The notes beneath the pieces were generated by a model. That model made no database searches, was not told where the DNA came from, and saw only the letters and a program-made list of their open reading frames with translations. Positions 43,670 to 52,301 of a stretch of DNA of 64,000 bases are shown one piece after another; position 1 is the first letter of the stretch, and each line of letters begins with the position of its first letter. The stretch covers positions 1-64,000 of the forward strand of contig CALNCD010000068.1 of the NCBI GenBank assembly GCA_937874965.1, in the 5' to 3' direction. The stretch comes from an uncultured Erysipelotrichaceae bacterium (GTDB lineage Bacteria > Bacillota_I > Bacilli_A > Erysipelotrichales > Erysipelotrichaceae). Position numbers and translations under genes: made by a program.

Positions 43670-44329
43670 ATGACAAATGTAAGAAAAGAAAAGAAAAAAA
43701 AGAATAAACTGTACACCTTTCTGAATATTGTGGGTGTTCTTCTAATTGTAGTCGGTTTATCGCTGGGCGGGTATACCTTCTGGCAGAATCAGCAGACAAA
43801 AAATGAAGTTGATTCCGAAATCTCAGATTGGGAGAACCTCCCTGTCTCTGATGGAACAACAGGGGATGAAACAGCCAGCATCCAAGAAGGCGTTGATCTC
43901 AGCGGCAACCAGAAACTATGGGGCGTTATCGAAATACCGTCTCTTAACGTCAAAGCACCTATCTCAGCCGTCTATGATTGGCAGCTTCTTCGTAAGTATG
44001 TCGTTCCTTTCAAAGAAGGGGATCTTCCCTCTGTGAGCGGCGGAAACTATTCGTTGGCTTCACATTGGGGAAACTCGTATTGCTCCTATTGCTACTTCCG
44101 GGACATCAAGAATACTGAAGTCGGTGCCATCATTACTGTCTACGATCGGACGACTGTCTATACCTATGAAGTCTATGCGGCACCGCGGACCATCACTGAT
44201 CAGGATGTTGAAATCCTGAATCGCATTGAAGGGCAGACGACATTGACCCTGATTACCTGTGTGACTGTCAAAGATCCGCGCAGGACAGTGGTTCAGGCAA
44301 AGCTGATCACCAGTGCCCCGCGAACATAA
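43670..44329 (+). CDS. Sortase family transpeptidase
   Basis: Cell-surface enzyme that joins LPxTG-type proteins to the wall or into pili. 219 residues: a basic N-terminus, one membrane anchor (FLNIVGVLLIVVGLSLGGY), then the sortase barrel with catalytic His132 (SLASHWG), Cys197 (TLTLITC) and an Arg at 204 or 205 (KDPRR). The TLITC form suits class C/D/E more than class A or B, but the class is not certain. It is the only sortase in the window and so a candidate partner for the tandem-LPxTG protein at 16.1-16.8 kb, though not adjacent. Confidence 0.88.
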   Translation: MTNVRKEKKKKNKLYTFLNIVGVLLIVVGLSLGGYTFWQNQQTKNEVDSEISDWENLPVSDGTTGDETASIQEGVDLSGNQKLWGVIEIPSLNVKAPISAVYDWQLLRKYVVPFKEGDLPSVSGGNYSLASHWGNSYCSYCYFRDIKNTEVGAIITVYDRTTVYTYEVYAAPRTITDQDVEILNRIEGQTTLTLITCVTVKDPRRTVVQAKLITSAPRT

Positions 44330-44348
44330 TTGAGCGAATCTATGAAGA

Positions 44349-44370
44349 GGGACGGGAAACCGTTCTTTTT
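44349..44370 (+). terminator. Terminator of the sortase gene
   Basis: GGACGG-GAAA-CCGTTC (one G-T pair) followed by TTTTT. Confidence 0.8.
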
Positions 44371-44487
44371 GCCGGCCTGAATTTCCCTGAAAGAACTGAT
44401 TCAGAGACAAAGCGAAAAATTCATGTAATCCCAAAACCTGATCCTGATAGAATCAAAGCATCAACCCTATGCTAAGGAGAAATACTA

Positions 44488-45168
44488 ATGAAACTCTTGT
44501 TAACCTCTGGCGGGATAAGCAACGACAGTATAAGCAATGCTTTAAAAGCAATGCTGGCCAAGCCCATCTCTCAATGTCATGCCCTATGCATTCCTACAGC
44601 GAGTTATGCCTTGAAGAACGGCGTTGTAAACGCATGGAACTTTCTGAGGGGTTACGATGAAGCACCCATGTGTAACTTGGGATGGAAATCCATGGGTGTT
44701 CTGGAATTGACCGCCTTGCCAAGTCTTGATCAGGACCTTTGGCTGCCTGCCCTTAAACAGGCAGATATTCTCCTGGTCAACGGTGGTGATCCTCTCTATC
44801 TCTCGTATTGGATGAGGAAGTCCGGAGTGGCTGATCTCTTGCCTGATTTAGATCTTGTGTATGTCGGAATGAGTGCAGGCAGCATGATTATGGCACCGCG
44901 AATTGGTGATGACTTTGTAATGTGGACTAAGGAAGGACTCACAGATAAAACCTTAGGCTATGTTGATTTTGCGATATTCCCTCATTTAAATCACGTGCTG
45001 CTGCCTGAAAACACCAAGGAACAAGCAATATCCTGGGCACATTCGATTCAGATTCCTGGTTACGCAATCGATGATCAGACTGCAATCCAAGTCATCGACA
45101 ACACCGTTTCCGTTATTTCAGAAGGCGAGTGGTATTCCTTCGATTACACCAAAGAATCCCGCGGCTAG
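44488..45168 (+). CDS. Peptidase E (S51 family, dipeptidase E-like)
   Basis: Serine peptidase of the class I glutamine amidotransferase-like fold; S51 members cleave Asp-X dipeptides or related bonds. 226 residues: LLTSGG at the start, LVNGGDPLYLSYW, nucleophile elbow GMSAGSMIM (Ser in SAGS) and FAIFPHLNH with the histidine. AAGGAG precedes the ATG. Confidence 0.88.
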   Translation: MKLLLTSGGISNDSISNALKAMLAKPISQCHALCIPTASYALKNGVVNAWNFLRGYDEAPMCNLGWKSMGVLELTALPSLDQDLWLPALKQADILLVNGGDPLYLSYWMRKSGVADLLPDLDLVYVGMSAGSMIMAPRIGDDFVMWTKEGLTDKTLGYVDFAIFPHLNHVLLPENTKEQAISWAHSIQIPGYAIDDQTAIQVIDNTVSVISEGEWYSFDYTKESRG

Positions 45169-45237
45169 AGCGGAATCGCTTGTACTCCACGCCGGATTAT
45201 CCTGATTACCGGGGAAATAATCTGTTCATTAATTAAG

Positions 45238-45265
45238 AAAAGGCGCCATATGGCTGGCGTCTTTT
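45238..45265. terminator. Bidirectional terminator between peptidase E and metG
   Basis: AAAAGGCGCCA, 6-nt loop, TGGCGTCTTTT with one G-T pair; A and T runs on both sides let it serve both convergent genes. Confidence 0.85.
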
Positions 45266-45271
45266 CAATAT

Positions 45272-47212
45272 CTATCGGACAACGCTGCCATTGGGCAACC
45301 CTGCATTTTGTGATTCAAGAACTTCCAGGACTGTATCATCGTCATTCTCACCGACCAGAAGCATTCCCTGGGATTTTTCGCCGCGCAGAACAGCTTCTTT
45401 GAGATTGACAACGACAACGACCCGTTTCCCCACCATCATTTCCGCAGTGTAATGAGGCTTGATACCGCTCACCACTTGAATGGTATCATATCCCATATCA
45501 ATCTGCGAAACCAATAACCGATCAGCTTTCGGATGGTCCTTGCAGGAAAGAATCGTCCCGATTCTCAACTCAAGTTTCCCGCAGTCATCAAAGGTGATTT
45601 CCGGCTTATGTTCAACGACAGGCTTAGTTGTTGCTTGCTGCTTGCTTTCAAATCGGGACAGCGTCTCATCGACATCAAGTCGTGCAAAGAGGATTTCCAA
45701 CGTGTCCGAAATCTGCACGGTGTCTTCCAGATGCCCAAAGGATGCCACACTTTCCAATGATCTGACATCTGTATTGATCTGATCCAGAATCCGTTTGGAA
45801 GTGTCAGGGATATAGGCCTGCAGGATGACGGCTGCAATCCGGATACTCTCAACAAGATTATAGAGAACCGTCTTTAACCGTGGATGTTGCTCCTGGTCTT
45901 TTCCAAGAATCCATGGCGTGGTCTCATCAATATACTTGTTGCATCGTCTTAAGAGATCAAGAATCTCGTCGATAGCATCAGCGACACGAAGAGAGTCCAT
46001 TTTCTCTTCCACCCGTGAAAGCAATGAATCTGCCATTGCGACCAATTCATCATCGATAGCTTCATGAACTTCTGTATTCTCTACGGTTCCGTTGAAATAC
46101 TTGGCCGACATCGTCAACGTCCTGTTCACTAAGTTACCCAGCGTATTCACAAGATCAGAGTTGATCCGCTCAATCATCAATTCATAGGTGATGTGTCCAT
46201 CCCGCTCAAACGGCATTTCATGAAGCATGATATAGCGGACCGCATCCACACCTAATACAGCAACCAGATCATCCGAATAGATGATATTTCCCAGGGATTT
46301 ACTCATCTTGCCATCACCAACCAGAAGCCACGGATGACCAAAGACCTGCTTAGGCAGAGGCAGGCCCAAGCCCATGAGCATAATCGGCCAGTAGATGGTA
46401 TGGAAGCGAAGAATATCCTTACCGATCAGATGGACATCGGCTGGCCAATACTTTTCAAAAAGGTTATCATGATGGCCATCAACATCATAGCCCAATCCTG
46501 TAATATAGTTGCTTAGGGCATCAATCCAGACATAGATGACATGCTTGGGATCAAAGTCCACTGGAATTCCCCAGGAAAAACTCGTCCGTGAGACCGCCAG
46601 GTCTTGCAATCCGGGCTTAATGAAATTGTTCAGCATTTCATTGCGCCGTGATTCCGGCTGAATGAATTCAGGATGACTCTCGATGTATTCTTCCAGCTGC
46701 TTCTGATATTTGCTCAGTTTGAGGAAATAGCACTCTTCTTCAGCATGCTGAAGTTCCCGACCGCATTCCGGGCATTTGCCGTCCTTCACCTGAGATTCGG
46801 TATAGAACGTCTCTTCATAAATACAGTACCAACCGGTATACTTTCCTTTATAGATATCACCCTTATCAAAAAGTCTATCGAAAATCTTCTGTGTCTGGCG
46901 TTGATGATAATCGTCTGTCGTCCGAATAAAGTGGTCGTATGAAATGTTCATCTCATCGAAAATTGCCCTGATTATTCCGGCAATCTCATCCACATAGGCC
47001 TGCGGAGTGACTCCAAGTTCCTTCGCCTTGGTTTCAATCTTTTGTCCATGCTCATCCGTTCCGGTCTGAAAGCGCACATCGTAACCCTGAAACCGTTTGA
47101 AACGCGCAATACTGTCTGCCAATACAATTTCATAGACATTGCCGATATGCGGTTTGGCACTCGTATAGGCAATTGCTGTTGTAATATAGTAGTTCCCTTT
47201 GTTAATGGTCAT
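45272..47212 (-). CDS. metG: Methionine-tRNA ligase
   Basis: Charges tRNA-Met. 646 residues: class I signature HIGN (22-25), KMSKSLGN, connective domain with a single zinc knuckle half (CIYEE, then CPECGREL), anticodon-binding helices, and a C-terminal EMAP-like tRNA-binding domain (LRIGTILSCKDHPKADRLLV). GGAGAG precedes the ATG. A possible -10 (TATGAT) lies 25-30 nt upstream. I see no T-box or SAM riboswitch. Confidence 0.97.
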   Translation of the reverse strand: MTINKGNYYITTAIAYTSAKPHIGNVYEIVLADSIARFKRFQGYDVRFQTGTDEHGQKIETKAKELGVTPQAYVDEIAGIIRAIFDEMNISYDHFIRTTDDYHQRQTQKIFDRLFDKGDIYKGKYTGWYCIYEETFYTESQVKDGKCPECGRELQHAEEECYFLKLSKYQKQLEEYIESHPEFIQPESRRNEMLNNFIKPGLQDLAVSRTSFSWGIPVDFDPKHVIYVWIDALSNYITGLGYDVDGHHDNLFEKYWPADVHLIGKDILRFHTIYWPIMLMGLGLPLPKQVFGHPWLLVGDGKMSKSLGNIIYSDDLVAVLGVDAVRYIMLHEMPFERDGHITYELMIERINSDLVNTLGNLVNRTLTMSAKYFNGTVENTEVHEAIDDELVAMADSLLSRVEEKMDSLRVADAIDEILDLLRRCNKYIDETTPWILGKDQEQHPRLKTVLYNLVESIRIAAVILQAYIPDTSKRILDQINTDVRSLESVASFGHLEDTVQISDTLEILFARLDVDETLSRFESKQQATTKPVVEHKPEITFDDCGKLELRIGTILSCKDHPKADRLLVSQIDMGYDTIQVVSGIKPHYTAEMMVGKRVVVVVNLKEAVLRGEKSQGMLLVGENDDDTVLEVLESQNAGLPNGSVVR

Positions 47213-47285
47213 AGAATCTCTCCATTCTGCCCTTTTATTCTATCATACTTCTCTCTAAAGTCGAACAATCTATCCGTTAGGAATC

Positions 47286-47318
47286 AATAAAAAGGAGTAA
47301 ATCAATCACGATTACTCC
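47286..47318 (-). terminator. Hairpin with T tract upstream of metG
   Basis: Minus strand GGAGTAA, 11-nt loop, TTACTCC, TTTTTATT. It lies upstream of the probable metG promoter, so it would end a transcript from the IS-like remnant region, not metG itself. Confidence 0.5.
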
Positions 47319-47349
47319 CTTATCCTACTCTTTTTTCAACGGGCCCTGA

Positions 47350-47487
47350 TCAACCGATTGAAATCCACTCAAAACGATAAATCAATCTTTCAAGAAATAG
47401 CCTGATTTCCTGCCATGAACATCCGTCAATAGCCACACAAGCACCATCAATCACCGAAGCAATACTGAGAGAGGATAGTATTGGATG
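47350..47487 (-). pseudogene. Possible transposase remnant (ISAs1-like N-terminus)
   Basis: An open minus-strand stretch of 45 codons without a proper start reads SIASVIDGACVAIDGCSWQE then IRLFLERL before a stop. CAVIxGxDSWEEIExF is the typical N-terminal region of ISAs1-family transposases, and the pattern (A-C-V-A-I-D-G-C-S-W-Q-E-I-R-L-F) resembles it. No inverted repeats or remaining transposase are seen. The rest of 47213-47554 holds nothing else that I can support. Confidence 0.25.
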
Positions 47488-47554
47488 CTACCTCGTTTAT
47501 CGACTTCTCTGGAAACATGTGTTAATACAAGACAAGCTTCACTACCCTGAATAC

Positions 47555-47579
47555 AAAAAAAGACGAGATTTCTCTCGTC
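47555..47579 (-). terminator. Terminator of the PerR-like gene
   Basis: Minus strand GACGAGA-GAAA-TCTCGTC followed by seven T. Confidence 0.9.
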
Positions 47580-47597
47580 CTGCACAGCGAAAACTGA

Positions 47598-47990
47598 CTA
47601 GGACTTCCCTTTAGCCAGACAATCTTTGCAGATTCCATTAAATACAATAGAATGTGAATGAATTTCTTCTTCACACTGCTGCTTTGCCAGTTCATCAATC
47701 TGTTCCTGATACGGTAATTCAATATCAAGAACTCGTCCGCAGGCTTCACATACCATATGATAATGCGGATGGGTATTCCCATCATAGACATAGCCACTCT
47801 CTTGATGGAGCACCCGATTGATCTGATGCGTTTGGTAAAGCATATTCAAGTTCCTGTACACTGTTGCGAGACCAATTGTCTCATTGTTTTCCTGCAGCTT
47901 CAGGTAAACCTGTTCCGCGGTCAAGTGATCTTTGGACTGCATCACAACCGCCAGTATCATCTGTCGCTGCTTTGTATTCTTTAAACTCAT
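47598..47990 (-). CDS. Fur-family metalloregulator, PerR-like
   Basis: 130 residues. N-terminal winged helix (AEQVYLKLQENNETIGLATV then YRNLN, the recognition helix), and the metal region DGNTHPHYHMVCEACGRVLD. Aligned by eye to B. subtilis PerR, the Asp85, His91, His93 and Asp104 positions are kept. Structural zinc cysteines are CEAC and CKDC. It could respond to peroxide, iron or zinc; PerR is the best guess. GGAG lies before ATG 47990; a GTG at 48011 is less likely. An extended -10 (TGATATAAT) lies upstream. Confidence 0.87.
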   Translation of the reverse strand: MSLKNTKQRQMILAVVMQSKDHLTAEQVYLKLQENNETIGLATVYRNLNMLYQTHQINRVLHQESGYVYDGNTHPHYHMVCEACGRVLDIELPYQEQIDELAKQQCEEEIHSHSIVFNGICKDCLAKGKS

Positions 47991-48203
47991 CGCTACCACT
48001 CCGTTTTCCACAGTATTATATCACATCTTTATCGTTATATCGTCGAATTACGTAAAACCTTTCTGCTATATTTTAAGAACTGCTGACCAATCAAAACAGG
48101 ACATTAACCGGATTAAACATTCACGAATACTAAACCATTCAATCATACATCTTGCATTACTTCTGGCGAAAACCTCTGCAGGAACCCGATACTGATTTCA
48201 CTA

Positions 48204-49061
48204 TTATTCTGATTTTGAACCATGGATCAAGCTATAGATCCGGTTCTTCTTCGCTCCGGTTTCTTTCACCAGAGTTGTAATGGCATCCTTACGTGTCATC
48301 CCTTGACCTATATAACGCTCATACTGGCTGAGAAGGGCTATCTCATCAAGGTCATCTTCCTGCTTATCCATTCCCGTAATCATCAAGACAAACTCGCCTC
48401 TATTCTCTATTTGATCAAACTGAACCAATTCTGCAAGCGTACCCCGATAGAAGGTCTCATACTGTTTGGTCAATTCCCTCGCCAATACTGCCGGTCTGGG
48501 TCCAAGGATATCCAGGCAAAGCGCCAGTGTTTTCTCTAGCTTATGGACAGAAACATAGAAAACCAAGGTACAGGATACCGTTTTCAACGCCTCCAGTTCC
48601 TTACGGATAATTGAAACATTCGAGCCAAGAAATCCATAGAAAAGAAAAGGCTGAACCCTTAGTCCCGAGCTGACCAATGCATTCAAAAATGCACTGCTGC
48701 CGGATACCGGAACAACTGGATAACCTGCATCGCTGACGGCTGCCACCAACTCTTGGCCTGGATCGCTGATCAGCGGATAGCCTGCATCACTGACCAAGGC
48801 AATGCTTTTATCACTTCCAAGTATTTCCAAGAGTCCTTTGATGCTTTGCTCGGTATTATGGGCATGATGGGCAATTAATGGAGTCTTGATCTGAAAATGC
48901 TGAGTCAGCTTTTTGGTATGACGGGTATCTTCTGCAGCAATGACATCCACCTGATTAAGAATAGCCACAGCCCGCGGAGACAACTCCTCAAGATTCCCGA
49001 TCGGTGTTGCAACAAGATACAACGTCGGTTTCTTCTCTATGAAACTCTGCTGAATCTTCAT
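48204..49061 (-). CDS. rsmI: 16S rRNA 2'-O-ribose C1402 methyltransferase RsmI
   Basis: Methylates C1402 in the decoding centre. 285 residues: YLVATPIGNLEELSPRA at the start, AEDTRHTKKL, SDAGYPLISDPG and PVSGSSAFLNAL, all diagnostic. The C-terminal HTH-like end (MTRKDAITTLVKETGAKKNR) is typical. It overlaps ricT by 4 nt and ends the tmk-holB-ricT-rsmI operon. Confidence 0.96.
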   Translation of the reverse strand: MKIQQSFIEKKPTLYLVATPIGNLEELSPRAVAILNQVDVIAAEDTRHTKKLTQHFQIKTPLIAHHAHNTEQSIKGLLEILGSDKSIALVSDAGYPLISDPGQELVAAVSDAGYPVVPVSGSSAFLNALVSSGLRVQPFLFYGFLGSNVSIIRKELEALKTVSCTLVFYVSVHKLEKTLALCLDILGPRPAVLARELTKQYETFYRGTLAELVQFDQIENRGEFVLMITGMDKQEDDLDEIALLSQYERYIGQGMTRKDAITTLVKETGAKKNRIYSLIHGSKSE

Positions 49062-49906
49062 GCAGGATCTTTCCCTTTATAATTTGTTCTGAATTCATCC
49101 AGATTGATACTGGTATAGCCGTTTCCATCATAAAGTTTAATCTCGTTTGAACAACAGCTGATTGTATTGACTTTATAGCGGTTGCCCAGATAGTTTATGA
49201 AATCATTCGGTTTTGGTAACCCTGTACGGCATGTTTTATAAGTATCATCCTCATATTTCAGACAGCACATCAACTTGCCGCATTGTCCGGAAAGCTTCTG
49301 GGTATTAAGTGCCAGCATCTGATTCTTGGCCATATTGATGGAAATGACATCAAAATCTGTTTTATAACGGGAACAGCACGTTTCCTGTCCGCATATTCCT
49401 ATGGCACCAACCATCTTTGCTTTATCCCGTTGACCGATCTGCCGCAGTTCAATCCGGCTGCGGAAGGATTGTGTTAACTCTTTAAGAAGATCCCGGAAAT
49501 CAACCCGCTCATCCGCAACGTAGACAAAAGAAATCTTGGAGCGGTCCAGCGTGTATTCTGCACTGACTAACTTCATGGTGAGCTTTAATTTGGAAATCTT
49601 CTCTTCACACACCAGCATGGCTTGCTTTGCATCTTTCCGGTTTTGTTCATAACTGGCCAGATCATGGGCACTCGCCCGACGGATAATCGGTTTAAGTTCA
49701 ACCTGTACACTGCGTTCCTGAGCATTCTCAAGATTGCTGACCATCCGTCCCAGTTCATGACCGCGAACCGTTTCCACAACAACCTCATCTCCAAGCTTCA
49801 AGGATGGATTATCAGTGCCGAATGAATACGCCTTTGATCCGTTTTTGAAACGAACCAGACCCACATATGTAAACTCTGCCGTCTCATTTTGATTTTTATG
49901 ATTCAT
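49058..49906 (-). CDS. ricT: PSP1-domain protein RicT (YaaT)
   Basis: In Bacillus, RicT with RicA and RicF forms an iron-sulfur complex that assists RNase Y in mRNA maturation. 282 residues with the PSP1 domain and the conserved cysteines in GICGQETCCSRY, SGQCGKLMCCLKYE and CRTG. It lies between holB and rsmI as in other Firmicutes. Starts inside the end of holB. Confidence 0.92.
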   Translation of the reverse strand: MNHKNQNETAEFTYVGLVRFKNGSKAYSFGTDNPSLKLGDEVVVETVRGHELGRMVSNLENAQERSVQVELKPIIRRASAHDLASYEQNRKDAKQAMLVCEEKISKLKLTMKLVSAEYTLDRSKISFVYVADERVDFRDLLKELTQSFRSRIELRQIGQRDKAKMVGAIGICGQETCCSRYKTDFDVISINMAKNQMLALNTQKLSGQCGKLMCCLKYEDDTYKTCRTGLPKPNDFINYLGNRYKVNTISCCSNEIKLYDGNGYTSINLDEFRTNYKGKDPA

Positions 49907-50864
49907 CTGTAGTCCTCCCGAGCATGTAGCACATCTGATCGACCAGCAATGGCAGATTGACAGACTTGGTTAATCTATCTCTAATTGTAATCGAGACGAA
50001 AAGATAATGCAAAAAATGTTTTTGATTCTTCTCAATCAAAGCCGTGGACAATGAATCAAATACACCGTTTTGCGTATTCACCAATTCTTCCAGCATGAGA
50101 ATAAATACATCCAGGAAAAGCTTGAATTCCAGATATCCATTCCCGCTTTTACGCGAAACAAAATTCTGAAGGTAAATCATCCCGACAGCAGGCTTCCGGA
50201 AGAGTTCACCGGCTATTTCCTTTAATGACCCAATAACGTTTTTGAACTGAGGATCTTCAGCGTGATCCATCATCTGCGAAAGATCCGGATACAACCGGGC
50301 TAAGAAGAAGGCTTCTTCATGATCAACACCTTCAGTTTCTGCGAGTTGCTGGAGCTTCTCAGGATTTGCTTGTTCGAAGCGGAAAATCTGACAGCGAGAT
50401 TGTATGGTTTCCATTACATTATCCAGGGAAGAAGCAATCAATATACCGATAGTGGATTGCCCTTCGGGTTCTTCCAGAAACTTCAGAAGGGCGTTCATGC
50501 TTTCTTTGGTTGCTTGATCAACCCCGTTAAGAATATAGACTTTCTGGGCGTTTTTCTCCAGAGCGGATGTCGAAAACTGCCGTTGGATTTTTAGGACATC
50601 TTCTTTTTTTATCGATGTTCCGCTCCCATCCAGTTCAATGATATCCGCAAACTGATGCGCAAATACACGACGGCAATGATCGCATTGTTCACATGCAATC
50701 AAGCCTCGCTCGCAATTGAAACTCGCCGCCATAAACAGTGCCGCTTCTCGCGTCAGATGATTACCAACCAGCAGGTAGGCATGGCTGCGCTGTTCCCGTT
50801 CCAATTGATGCTTGAATATCCGGCTGAAGATCGGTTGCTGCTGCTGAAGGGTTTCCCACATCAT
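49896..50864 (-). CDS. holB: DNA polymerase III delta' subunit
   Basis: Stator of the clamp loader, 322 residues. The AAA fold is recognisable in ALLKFLEEPEGQSTIGILIA and NVMETIQSRCQIFRF, with the zinc-type cysteines CERGLIACEQCDHC. The Walker A position reads VGNHLTREA and cannot bind ATP, as expected for delta'. The ATG overlaps the tmk stop by 4 nt. Confidence 0.93.
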   Translation of the reverse strand: MMWETLQQQQPIFSRIFKHQLEREQRSHAYLLVGNHLTREAALFMAASFNCERGLIACEQCDHCRRVFAHQFADIIELDGSGTSIKKEDVLKIQRQFSTSALEKNAQKVYILNGVDQATKESMNALLKFLEEPEGQSTIGILIASSLDNVMETIQSRCQIFRFEQANPEKLQQLAETEGVDHEEAFFLARLYPDLSQMMDHAEDPQFKNVIGSLKEIAGELFRKPAVGMIYLQNFVSRKSGNGYLEFKLFLDVFILMLEELVNTQNGVFDSLSTALIEKNQKHFLHYLFVSITIRDRLTKSVNLPLLVDQMCYMLGRTTDES

Positions 50865-51487
50865 GCAGCTCTCTTAAGAATGTCATCGACAACCCATTGT
50901 GCATTCTCTTCAATCGGCTTTGTTCCATCAATGATGACCATCCGTTGCCTGAAATACGCCAAGACTTCCTGATAACCTTCATACACATCACGATGGAATT
51001 GATTATCTTCGAGTTCCAGACGGTCCAGCGCCGTCCGTCCTTGATTGATTCTCTCCAACCCCGTCTGATAATCAATATCCAAAAAGTAAGTCACATCCGG
51101 CATCGTATCTTCCACCGCAAAACGATTTAGCTCAAGGACTTCATTGAACCCGATTCGGCGTCCGTATCCTTGATAAGCCAAGGAACTATCAATAAAACGA
51201 TCACAGATAACCAGTCTTCCTGCCTGAAGCGCCGGCCTTATATTCTCAACGACATTCTGCCGGCGTGATGCAGCATACAGCAATGCTTCTGTACGATCAT
51301 CCATCTCTGTATTCTTCGGATCCAGAATAATCGCCCTGATCTTTTCAGACACCTTGCTTCCCCCTGGCTCACGAGAGTAAAGCGAATCCACGCCACGGCT
51401 TTCTAAAATTTCGCAAACCCGTGTGCTCAGTGTCGTTTTACCGCTTCCGTCTGGACCTTCAAATGTCACAAATAATCCTTTCGTCAT
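50861..51487 (-). CDS. tmk: Thymidylate kinase
   Basis: Phosphorylates dTMP to dTDP. 208 residues: P-loop EGPDGSGKTTL, SREPGG, DRFIDSSLAYQG and a C-terminal DGTKPIEENAQ. First gene of tmk-holB-ricT-rsmI; minus-strand TATAAT about 20 nt before the ATG and GAGGTG as ribosome site. Confidence 0.96.
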   Translation of the reverse strand: MTKGLFVTFEGPDGSGKTTLSTRVCEILESRGVDSLYSREPGGSKVSEKIRAIILDPKNTEMDDRTEALLYAASRRQNVVENIRPALQAGRLVICDRFIDSSLAYQGYGRRIGFNEVLELNRFAVEDTMPDVTYFLDIDYQTGLERINQGRTALDRLELEDNQFHRDVYEGYQEVLAYFRQRMVIIDGTKPIEENAQWVVDDILKRAA

Positions 51488-51525
51488 AGTTCACCTCATC
51501 CTAATTATACCGTACTTTCCTTTAA

Positions 51526-51554
51526 TTTACAGATGAATCGTCTTCATATATAAT
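51526..51554 (+). promoter_or_regulatory. Promoter of the NUDIX gene
   Basis: TTTACA (51526-51531), 17 nt, TATAAT (51549-51554), then AGAGGT 4 nt before ATG 51571. It is back to back with the tmk promoter. Confidence 0.75.
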
Positions 51555-51570
51555 GATTCCAGAGGTACCT

Positions 51571-52107
51571 ATGAAACTATATGAAAAAACATTGACTCAG
51601 AAAAGAGTCTTCACCGGTCACTTGATTAATGTCCGTCAGGATGTCGTTGAACTCCCCGATGGAAGGGAAGCAGGACGCGAAGTGATTGAGCACCCTGGCG
51701 GCGTTTGCGTTGCGGCGCAGCTTGACTCTGGAGAATTCATCGTCGTTGATCAATACCGCTATGGTGTAAAAGCGCAAAGCACGGAATTTCCAGCTGGAAA
51801 ACTTGAATTGAATGAAGATCCTGAACAAGCAATCCTCAGGGAACTCGAAGAAGAAACCGGCTATATCACCCATCACCTGGTTCCCATGGGGTACCTGGAT
51901 CCCTCACCGGCCTATCTGAGTGAACGGATATATTTGTATTACGCTGATCATCTGGAATACAAAGGGCAGCACCTTGATGAGGGTGAACTTCTGAATGTTC
52001 GCCATGAATCCCTCACTGCCTTGCATCAGCAAATTCTGGAGAACACACTTCATGATGCAAAGACGATTGCTTTAGTCCTTAAAGTCAAAGCCTTGCTGAG
52101 CCAATAA
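51571..52107 (+). CDS. NUDIX hydrolase, ADP-ribose pyrophosphatase-like
   Basis: Hydrolyses nucleoside diphosphate compounds, probably ADP-ribose. 178 residues with the NUDIX box in PAGKLELNEDPEQAILRELE then EETGY, and the ADPRase-type surroundings VVDQYRYGV, STEFPAGK and DPSPAYLSERIYLY. An in-frame ATG at 51553 overlaps the -10, so 51571 is used. Confidence 0.92.
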   Translation: MKLYEKTLTQKRVFTGHLINVRQDVVELPDGREAGREVIEHPGGVCVAAQLDSGEFIVVDQYRYGVKAQSTEFPAGKLELNEDPEQAILRELEEETGYITHHLVPMGYLDPSPAYLSERIYLYYADHLEYKGQHLDEGELLNVRHESLTALHQQILENTLHDAKTIALVLKVKALLSQ

Positions 52108-52116
52108 GACCAAAAG

Positions 52117-52145
52117 AAAGACAGGAATCAACGCCTGTCTTTTCT
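52117..52145. terminator. Bidirectional terminator between the NUDIX gene and the small peptide cassette
   Basis: AAAGACAGG, 8-nt loop, CCTGTCTTT, followed by T on the plus strand and CTTTT on the minus strand. It includes the stop of the 57-residue gene. Confidence 0.75.
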
Positions 52146-52301
52146 GTCTTGGTAATACTGCGCCAATACCACGATGCCAAAGAGAATTACATAGATGCTG
52201 TAATCACTAACCACCGTATAATCAAGTACCAGCAGAAGAATAAACAAACCAAATACTGCAGCAAACATGCCGAGAAGCACTTTCGTGATTGTCTTCATCA
52301 T
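52128..52301 (-). CDS. Small two-helix membrane protein, possible immunity partner
   Basis: 57 residues: MMKTITKVLLGMFAAVFGLF, ILLLVLDYTVV, SDYSIYVILFGIVVLAQYYQ, DRKDRR. Two membrane helices with a basic tail. The first ATG shares bases with the stop of the upstream gene (TGATGATG), so it is translationally coupled; either ATG (52301 or 52298) could be used. Its size, topology and coupling resemble bacteriocin immunity proteins, which is an inference. It may simply be a small membrane protein. Confidence 0.65.
   Translation of the reverse strand: MMKTITKVLLGMFAAVFGLFILLLVLDYTVVSDYSIYVILFGIVVLAQYYQDRKDRR

Noticed and set aside
47213..47560. T-box or SAM riboswitch expected before metG
   Set aside because: No AGGGTGGNACCGCG-type T-box core or SAM-box pattern is present, and the only hairpin lies before the likely promoter.
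48003..48011. TTTTCCACA, the origin-type DnaA box, between the -10 and start of the PerR-like gene
   Set aside because: A single 9-mer is expected about once by chance on both strands in a window of this size, and there is no cluster.
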